NCBI GenBank assembly: GCA_032622095.1 | Contig: CP136061.1 | Span: forward strand, 26,230,991-26,294,990 | DNA: 64,000 nucleotides | From: Siphonodentalium dalli | Lineage: Eukaryota; Mollusca; Scaphopoda; Gadilida; Siphonodentaliidae | Direction of reading: 5' to 3' | Shown: positions 56,053 to 64,000 of the stretch, one piece after another | Position numbering within the stretch: the first letter of the stretch is position 1 | How the letters are laid out: every line of letters begins with the position of its first letter | The notes under the pieces: generated by a model | The model's input: the letters and a program-made list of their open reading frames with translations, nothing else | Databases searched by the model: none | Told to the model about the DNA's origin: nothing | Position numbers and translations under genes: made by a program

Positions 56053-56498
56053 GTGACCCGCCATATCAAATCCAGTCGGAAGTTGGGATTTTTTTTACCC
56101 TGTGCCAATGCATTCTCTTATATATGCGAGTCGACCATAGGTCGCCTCGCATATATATAAGAGAATGCATTGGCCTAACAATTTTTTACAATTTTAATAA
56201 TTTGTTCTTGTATTCTTTAACAATTTTATAATTTCACCCAGACAAACATGAGCAGACGACACTCTTCTAGGTGCTTCTATAGATGTGTGGGGCTCCCTGC
56301 AGGGTAATGGATGTTTTTTTATTTTATGTCCTAAAAATTGTAAGAAACATTTATTTAAAAAACATGATAAAAAATTGTTAGGCCAATGCATTCTCTTATA
56401 TGTGCGAGGCTACCTATGGTCGACTCGCATATATAAGAGAATGCATTGGCACAGGGTAAGAAAGTCCGACTTCGACTGGATTTGATATGGCGGGTCAC
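56053..56498. mobile_element. Double-hairpin MITE copy 3 inside GTGACCCGCC termini
   Basis: Outer inverted repeat GTGACCCGCCATATCAAATC / GATTTGATATGGCGGGTCAC with ATAT on both sides. Inside, from 56097 to 56457, stands the core bounded by CCCTGTGCCAATGC and GCATTGGCACAGGG, with one hairpin at each end and an AT-rich centre. No ORF. Confidence 0.75.
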
Positions 56499-56568
56499 AT
56501 ATACTCTTACTCTGTATACTGTTTATAACTGAGTGGGATAATCCGTAATAATATATATTTTTTGGCAG

Positions 56569-56678
56569 GTCAACATGAATGCGGGTACATGAATGGGTCA
56601 CCGTCGATCTCTATATCAGAACTAAGACATCTGGCTGTCGATTACATAGACACTGCAAAGTTCTCAAATGGGGTCGAT
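56569..56678 (+). CDS. Host gene exon 5
   Basis: 110 nt between ATTTTTTGGCAG and GTCGAT|GTAAGTA. With one carried base it gives 37 codons and leaves in phase 0. Encodes a stretch with HECGYMNGSPSISISELRHL and AVDYIDTAKFSNGVD. No domain recognised. Confidence 0.7.
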
Positions 56679-57318
56679 GTAAGTATTTACTCAGTCTTGT
56701 TAAACTTCAGGCCGACATATATTATAATGGGTCTGATTACCTGTCATAAACATTCTATTTCGCAAACACCAGGATTCCAAGTCAATAGCACCAATCAAAG
56801 CTCACTATTAGTCAATGCTGAGTCTGGACGTCGCGAGACCGTTAGTGCAATTACCCAAACAAACATCAATCAATTTCATTAATATTTGGTATATAGGTCT
56901 GTTGCAACAATATCTCAAAGTTCGAAAACCAGGTTTGTCCAATCTTTTATACAAGAGTTATGGTACTTTCAATTTTTATCGTTCGTGACGGTTAACACGA
57001 TCAGTATAACAAACTTTTAATTCGGCAGTTACAAAATTATTACTAGTACTGCAGTAAGATTACCCGCGGATGCTGCATGTCAACCACTTGATCATGGTTG
57101 AATGGCGGTCATTAATACCCTCCAATCTTGTTAAACGGGTTGATAGCTGTACATGTATGTTTGCAGGCTGGTTTTTACTGGCAAGAAATTCAGGCCATAA
57201 ATAAAAATACTGTGTTCTCAGGCACCTCATTTGATCATCCAAAGAGATCTCACTCATATAAAGATGTGATTTGCAAATTTATCAAAATTTTCATTGAGTT
57301 CAAAACTAAATCTGAAAT

Positions 57319-60300
57319 TAGGGACCTGCGAATATTCGAGATTCGATTCGATGTCGATATTGGGCACCCAATTCGAGAGCGACACCGAATCTGTCCGCTG
57401 ATTCGGATATTTTGGAATCTGTTACTTTCGTGTAGTCTCATTTTTTTGGCGTTGAGATAACACATACCAAATGACCTGAAATGACCTAAAAAATTGAAGC
57501 ACAAGGTTGCCAACATGGGTAATTTTAAATGCATGCTGTTCAGAATAGACGTGCATTATGCAAATTATGTGCTTCGATCACAATCCGCATATATTTGTAA
57601 TCTGTATCGACACTATATAATTGTCTTCTTGGTGCGTGATCGCTAGAGGCGGAACTCAATTGATTACTGTATGTTTAGAACTTCAGATATCCAATTCAGA
57701 TTAATTGAATAAAATTCAATGCCAGTCACCGTTATGCGCGATAAAACATAGAGTGGAATGAACAGAAACCTTAGAACAATAGGTCTATTACGTTTTTAAA
57801 TGGACGTCATTGTGTGCAACCAGTTATCTGCGACACTGCTGGCAGAATTCCAAGAAATTTCCTACTTTCAGTGTCTGTTTCCCGGGAAATCAAGCACAGT
57901 GCACCAAGTTTCGATCTGTTGAATCTTGTTGATAACATTTAACACTTGTAAATTATGTCTGTTTTCTGGGACCCCATCTGTGAAGACAACTACTGTGAAT
58001 ATGTGATGTAGGTGTTTGATCTAACAGATAACTAAAATTGGTATCGGACTATAACAATTATATAGCTGAACAGTGTACCCATGTCCAAGTGTGTCAAATC
58101 TTTATTATCTTTAATGTAGACAAGTGACTTCCATTCCATGGGTTTTGTGATACGTTGATTGAACTGTCTTTAAGTGTCTTGCTATCCATGACACAGCTGG
58201 ATAGAAATTCAATGGAACCAGGGTTTGCGCTGGCCCAAAATTCCCAGGTACCAACACTATTGCCAATTGCATTATTTTTTGAGCCACTTTATATTTTCTG
58301 TTGCCACTTTTTGTTTGACCAATATTTTTTGGTGCGACTTTTGAATTTAAAAAAAAAATTTTGTAACCATCGAATGTTAGCCATTCACGAGATATTTTCC
58401 ACTCATTTCAAAAATTTTCATTTTGGCAAACATACAGCTTTTTGTGGCTTTCTCGTGGCATGGAACCCTAGTATGTTGCTTGGTTTAGACGGTGTAGCAC
58501 ACAAAGTTGTCAAACAACCACTTTATTTGGACTATCTGAATGTTCAAAGAATCCAAAATCAGTAACTTTCTTCATTTTAGAAGGATGTTGTGTGTCTGAT
58601 GCATTGTTGCCGAAATCAAATTTACACTTATAATTCATATTTGCTGTATGTTTGTGAAAGCTGAGTTACGAAGGACATATTTATGAAAATTTATCTAACA
58701 TCTATCAAAACAGTTTAGACTTCAGGGAGCCCTTTGTTTGACTAATATTTGTCAAATTGGAGTAAATAGCCGTACATGTACAAAGTGCTTTAATCGAGTA
58801 GAAATTCGAAACCCATTCAACCCAGAGATATATAATAAGCCGAATTTGCAACGAATCTATTATATACTTTCAATTTGGATCAAATTAGCTACATTGTATG
58901 TCGCAACCGGATATCAATGTGGTTTTTTTTCCCGACTGATTGACTGCAAGCTGTATTATGTGCCCAATGGGTATCAATTGCCAATTGCCAAAAAGCTAGA
59001 TGCCAATTTGTGTAGCAAATCGGGATGTTTTTGGTGCAAATTCATTTTTATGTTTACCCATACCATAGTACGGTAAACATAGTGTCGTTGCCCGGATTGA
59101 CCACTCGTCGTTCGTCCGTCTGTCCGTAGACACTTTACGAGTAATGCGATAACTCAAACATTTTCTATCCGATCGAAACCAAATTTTGTATATGGGTTTC
59201 TCAGATCGAGTTCGAATTTGGGTTTGATCCGAGTTTTTGTTACAGAGTTATGGCCCTTTTCAACTTATAATTCACGCATTCTGCCATAACTCAAACATTG
59301 TGAGTTTCACAGCCCAAAATACAGATCGAGTCCGAATATGGGTTTGATCCGATTAATTTTAAAGGAGTTATGACCCTTTTTCGAGAGAAAAAAAAATTAA
59401 ATTTTTTTTTTTTTTTTTAGATTTAGCTCCTTGCTAAATTTAGCATATACAAATATTAAATTTTGTTTGAACTAATAAATAACAATAAAAAAAAAAAATT
59501 AATAATAAAACAAAATTGACACTTTCATTTATTTTAGTTTTATACGATTAATTAGGTGTGATATCCTGTTTTGAAAATATGAAGATTTTATTGCAATAGT
59601 TTCATGTAATATAATGATATCAATAAATTACCATGTGATCATCGAACATCCAGAGTATATGAGAGGATTTTTATAGATGTTGTCATTCCAAGTGAAATCT
59701 GTTATGAAATGAGTGATGACATATGATACAGAGCTCTGGTGGGTCAAGCAAGATAAACAACACTGGTGGCTGGCTGTTTGTTTATTCTAACTGTCAAATT
59801 GATTAATGGCAGCACAAGACTGGTGTTTTTCCTATTCTTGAAATTTCATTACAGGGTGAGATAAGGGCCCCCCTCACCTATATAAGTGTCTTCTAAATTC
59901 CATTAATTTGCTTCAAAAATAATTAACCCTTTCCAAGGTTTTCATAGACACATGCTATAATGTACATGGACTCTTCCTCATATCTCTTAATATCTATTGG
60001 GTATCTTTGCACACTATTCACTTCTATCAATTTTGGTATTGACTGATTAATTGATTTTTGAAAAATATATTAACCCTTCAGACACGTGCTTTCAATTTGA
60101 AATTAAAACAACAGCTGATAGCCAATATGATTTATCTATGCAATGGGAAACAGGCAGATAAATATACATGACTATTGTAATTGATGACTTGTTTTGAAAA
60201 TCAATATGGTAGATGTTAATATTTCCAGGAACCTTATTTTCCCATTTGTTCACATTTTCATGGTTGATTGAATTTTAGGGGCCACAGAGCACTTAGAAAA

Positions 60301-61381
60301 TTAACATTGAAGGTTGTGGCTTTTAGTGCCCAAGCTACTTGTAAAACATTGTAATGTGTGAAACCATTCAAATGAGGGCTAACTTACTTTCTTTTATATG
60401 AACGATTTTAGTGGTAATAGGGGCCAGCATCCCCATCATATTATGTCTGTATAACATTATATAGATAATACTTTTGAATTGTATAAACTACATATATTTT
60501 TGAAAACCATACACCCCTGTTATGAAACACTTAATCTTATTTAATACACAGGTCAGATCTGATTTTATATCTGTCCATTTTGATAAACAAATAACTGGGG
60601 AGAAGGGGGGGGGTAATTAAAGTACCATTTAAATACGAGATGGAATCCCCTACACATATGTCATTCTAAGCCATTATAATTTCTCTTTAGAAGTGAATAA
60701 TCAATTTTGAATATCTGGCATGTCAAAAGTGGCAAAGATAGGGATTTATCACTTTTGCTTCCAATGAGTTAACTTAAACTCCTAAACATGTCCTCCGAAA
60801 TCACTAAACCATTGGATCTCACAGTGAGAGGTCCTTGTGTGAATAGGGACAGAGTTATGAGTTTTAAAACTACTCCTCCCCAACCCAAATACTTTAACCC
60901 TTTCTTAAGACAAACTATTTGAGCTTTTGATTTCAAGTTGGGTACTGATATATGGATTAATTCCTGTGATCATATCTTTGACAAATTATCAGTTATGGCT
61001 AGTCGCTATCGCCAAGGTATGGGTTAAACATCTGCTGATCGTGATCGGCCTCTCGTTTTATAGCAATTTGCTAAATTGGCAATCGGCAGCGCGAACCCTG
61101 AATGCAACATATCCCAAACCCTCCATGAGACTGAGCGCGACTTACCTATGTCATGATTTTCCTAAAAAAAAACACAAGTTCCAATGGATGGTTATGGAGA
61201 TATTAACATTGTTATATAGTATCTAGTGAACTTTGCAGTTTTTTGTCATGAGACACCGAAATAAACACTGGTAAACAATGTCAATCACTAGCTGATTCGA
61301 TTCGAGATGATGTCGATATCAGGAAGGAGATTTTATATCAAGATTCGATTTGATGCAAAATCCTCGATTCGCATATCCCTA
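57319..61381. mobile_element. 4.1-kb hAT-like element without recognisable transposase
   Basis: Termini TAGGGACCTGCGAAT and, inverted at the right, TAGGGATATGCGAATC. Exact 8-bp duplication TCTGAAAT (57311-57318, 61382-61389). Both subterminal parts are rich in GATTCGATTCGA/GATGTCGATAT words. The interior holds an interspersed repeat (59081-59400). ORFs such as 58155-58565 have no transposase motif, so it is decayed or non-autonomous. Confidence 0.65.
59081..59400 (+). repeat. Interspersed repeat of the GAGTTATGG-CTTTTC type
   Basis: CGTCCGTCTGTCCGTAGACA, then two units with GATCGAGTTCGAATTTGGGT / GATCGAGTCCGAATATGGGT and GAGTTATGGCCCTTTTCAAC / GAGTTATGACCCTTTTTCGA. Third copy of the family in the window. 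Confidence 0.65.
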
Positions 61382-61668
61382 TCTGAAATTTATAAACAAT
61401 TAAAAATTTAGATACGGCTGTATCCAAAACACAAATGGCAAGAAGATATTGGAGGATTTTATAGATTGATTGGAAAATTGTATATATCATTTTATTCCAT
61501 GAAATTATCCATTACTTTCTAGAATTCTATGGTATCTATTTCCAATGGCCTTACTGTTATAGATATTTGAAATAGGTAACAATATTTTTAAAATATATGG
61601 TATTGTTAGTAGCAGATCCTTGACCCATAAAACCATTTCTCGGCAGGGATGAGAATAAAATAAATGCC

Positions 61669-61907
61669 TTAACCCTTCCATGACTGGAGCTTCCTGAAAT
61701 TTTGCAAAAACCCTGTGCCAATGCATTCTCTTATATATGTGAGTCTCCAATAGAGAGCCTCGCATATATAAGAGAATACATTGGCTTAACAATATTTACC
61801 TTGACCTTGTAAGCCAGTGCATTCTCTTATATATGTATATGTGAGGCTTCCTATGGGAGACTTGCATATATTAGAGAATTTCCTAGCACAGGATCTTTAA
61901 AGGGTTA
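61669..61907 (+). mobile_element. Double-hairpin MITE copy 4
   Basis: Begins TTAACCCTTCCATGACTGGA and ends near TTTAAAGGGTTA. Contains the CCCTGTGCCAATGCATTCTC hairpin (61710-61789) and a degraded second hairpin (about 61812-61893). Confidence 0.65.
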
Positions 61908-62160
61908 CTGTACATTAAATCCGGCCATTTATGGACCATCTCCTTTTAAACTCAACAGAATATATACATGTATATGCAACAAATGAATGAATATGAGCCA
62001 TGGATTAGTCCAAAATAACCTTGTGAACATTCTCTATGAAAGACGGAAACAACATGGTAATTATTTAATCAAATTAAAATTCTTTCATTCGTTGTATACA
62101 TTCTGTTGAGTATAAAAGGAGACAGTCCCATAAAAGGCCAGATTTAGTGTACAGTACCCC

Positions 62161-62561
62161 TTTAACCCTTTACCCAACAGAAGGGCCCTGTGCCAATGCA
62201 TTCTCTTATATATGCGAGTCGACCATAGGTCACCTCGCATATATAAGAGAATGCATTGGCTTAACAAATTAAAAATTATAAAATTGTTAAAGAATGTAAG
62301 AAAAAATGGTAAAAAGTGTTAAAAAAATATTTTTTTTAGGCCAATGCATTCTCTTATATATGCGAGGCGACCTATGGTCGACTCGCATATATAAGAGAAT
62401 GCATTGGCACAGGGCATAACTGTAACTATCACAATGTGGTCAAGGAGCCGGTTCCAATGATATCCATATTTGTATGGTTCTATTGAGACAGACCGAAGAT
62501 ATTTTAGGCTGTTGAAGCTTTATTTGGCCGGTTTTGGCCGGTTTGTTGGGTAAAGGGTTAA
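62161..62561 (+). mobile_element. Double-hairpin MITE copy 5 with piggyBac-like ends
   Basis: Inverted termini TTAACCCTTTACCCAACA / TGTTGGGTAAAGGGTTAA; TTAA plus CCCTTT is the piggyBac pattern. Core 62184-62414 has two hairpins bounded by CCCTGTGCCAATGC and GCATTGGCACAGGG. The right part (62415-62540) is the reverse complement of 41115-41250. Confidence 0.75.
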
Positions 62562-62724
62562 TGCTGTGCACACCAGCACAGCTCCCATCATGAAAGGGTT
62601 AGTGTAAATTTTGGAGTTGGGTGTTCTAATGAATTTACCGGTTATTCCATACATACTGTCGCAAATTCGGAAATCATAATTATCTGTTCTCTACATGTGT
62701 ATATAAGATCTCGTTTACTTTCAG

Positions 62725-62780
62725 ACTTTGATCGATCCAACGTTGCTTCTGATCTTAGAGAATCCTGAGTGGGGTCTCAA
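62725..62780 (+). CDS. Host gene exon 6
   Basis: 56 nt between GTTTACTTTCAG and CTCAA|GTAAGTG. Phase 0 in, phase 2 out. Encodes TLIDPTLLLILENPEWGL. The gene continues beyond the window; no further exon seen by 64000. Confidence 0.7.
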
Positions 62781-63182
62781 GTAAGTGACAATATACAAAA
62801 AAGGAAATAAAATATTAAATCTCATAAAGTCAGTGATGAACCATTATTGGTTCAATGGCTATATATAATATCAGCCCTCATAATTGGCTACGGCAATCAG
62901 CAATGCCGAAGCCATTTGCTGAAGCAGTCATACCAGTAGTTTGTTTTCCTTTTGACATGCATTCTTCAACAATAGACAAAAGATAATTAATTGTCTGGTT
63001 CAGGTTACATGTTAAACAAATTTAGGGTCAGTTGGAAGCCCTACAAGTAATTGTTTTATTTTGACATGTTTATGGTTTTTCTGGTCTTCCGTAAGATTAA
63101 TATAACATTATTATTGATTTTCTGTATATATAAACTGTCATAAACAATGCTTTGATGGGGAAAACAACCCATTTTGAGACAT

Positions 63183-63515
63183 ATACCCACCCAGATATTT
63201 ACCCCCCAGACATTTACCCACCCGGATATTTACCCACCCGGATATTTACCCACCCAGATATTTACCCACCCAGATATTTACCCACCCGGATATTTACCCA
63301 CCCAGATATTTACCCACCCAGATATTTACCCACCCGGATATTTACCCACCCAGATATTTACCCACCCGGATATTTACCCACCCAGATATTTACCCACCCA
63401 GATATTTACCCACCCGGATATTTACCCACCCAGATATTTACCCACCCGGATATTTACCCACCCGGATATTTACCCACCCAGATATTTACCCCCCAGACAT
63501 TTACCCACCGGAAAT
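63183..63515 (+). repeat. 16-bp minisatellite
   Basis: About 20 copies of GATATTTACCCACCC(A/G). Two variant types (A or G at the last base) alternate irregularly. A special unit (CCCCCCAGACATTTACCC) stands near each end. Both open frames through it are repeat artefacts. Confidence 0.92.
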
Positions 63516-64000
63516 CCATCCTAAGGCACTCATAAGAAGCAATATGTGTGATGTTGTGATTGGATCCCAAATCCTTTATCGCAAACATCAAGGAATGTTT
63601 TGACAGTACAGTGAAGCTAACTCAAGCGATTAATATCAACTCAGCTGATTTTCAATATATTCACGAACATCAAAGCGACATTGATCGCAATTTAAAAATA
63701 TAAAAAAAAATATTTATTTTATTATTTACGCAGCATGAAATAATAAAAATAGAGAGCTCTCATTACTAATCTATTCCTGATCTGGTAAAATAAACGGAAT
63801 AACGATCATAACCACTTCATCGGCCACGGCCAGTCCAGATTCACATAACTTTACTATCTGGTTGTGTTTCATATCATGTTTTCTATTCAACTAAATTTGA
63901 TTTCCCAACATACTTAAAGATGGATTATCTCTTTAACCCTTTCAGTGCCAAGTCCGATTTTTGTATCAACCCATATTTCCTTGATCATTTTTCAAATTTA
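63516..64000. other. Intron, nothing recognised
   Basis: AT-rich. TTTAACCCTTTCAGTGCCAA at about 63932 resembles the TTAACCCTT ends of the MITEs rather than a splice acceptor with exon. Confidence 0.45.

Noticed and set aside
58155-58565. 136-aa ORF inside the hAT-bounded segment as transposase
   Set aside because: No hAT dimerisation or catalytic motif visible.
63152-63535. Overlapping repetitive ORFs and possible CRISPR-like array
   Set aside because: 16-bp units without unique spacers in a eukaryotic intron: a minisatellite.

Overview
Eukaryotic nuclear DNA from an invertebrate animal, most likely a marine mollusc. This is an inference from the repeat families, the AT-rich composition, the short exons in long introns, and the mix of Polinton, Helitron and env-bearing Gypsy elements. 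Nothing looks bacterial. About the first 37 kb is stacked mobile DNA. The remaining 27 kb is part of a spliced host gene on the + strand, with introns full of small DNA transposons.

Layout. (1) 1-4620: right part of a Polinton/Maverick. In order it carries the integrase C-terminus with chromodomain, a small membrane protein, a penton-like minor capsid protein, a basic core-like protein, the double-jelly-roll major capsid protein, a Cys/His protein and an adenain-type protease. (2) 4803-5121: a 30-bp tandem repeat folded into a perfect-centred palindrome. (3) 7070-28907: a head-to-tail array of six Helitron-like elements. The first is split by a 15.2-kb provirus (7801-23016, TSD ATTA). (4) 30795-37246: a second, older and internally deleted copy of the same provirus (TSD ACGT), inserted beside or in a LINE fragment. 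(5) 38455-62780: five well supported exons and one tentative exon of a host gene I do not recognise, separated by hAT-, MULE-, mariner- and foldback-type non-autonomous elements. (6) 63183-63515: a 16-bp minisatellite.

The most interesting object is the 15.2-kb Gypsy-type provirus. It has a leader ORF before gag, and a gag-pol junction with a textbook -1 frameshift signal (UUUAAAC, 5-nt spacer, 11-bp stem). Pol carries PR, RT, RNase H and INT motifs. The env-like gene has a signal peptide, a basic cleavage site and a C-terminal membrane helix. A splice donor after the LTR and an acceptor before env fit a subgenomic env mRNA. Between pol and env lie about 4 kb holding two small ANTISENSE ORFs. 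These resemble each other (shared RY-x2-T-x4/6-ERC-x4-NLR), and each has a TATA box 46-58 nt upstream of its ATG; one also has a palindromic CRE. They look like a pair of accessory genes on the opposite strand, which I have not seen described for such elements.

The two LTRs of this provirus differ by one base plus a 222-bp internal sequence spliced into the 3' LTR at short homologies. The insertion is therefore young, yet pol and env carry four in-frame stops. This points to a defective genome mobilised in trans, or to a mutation burst at copying.
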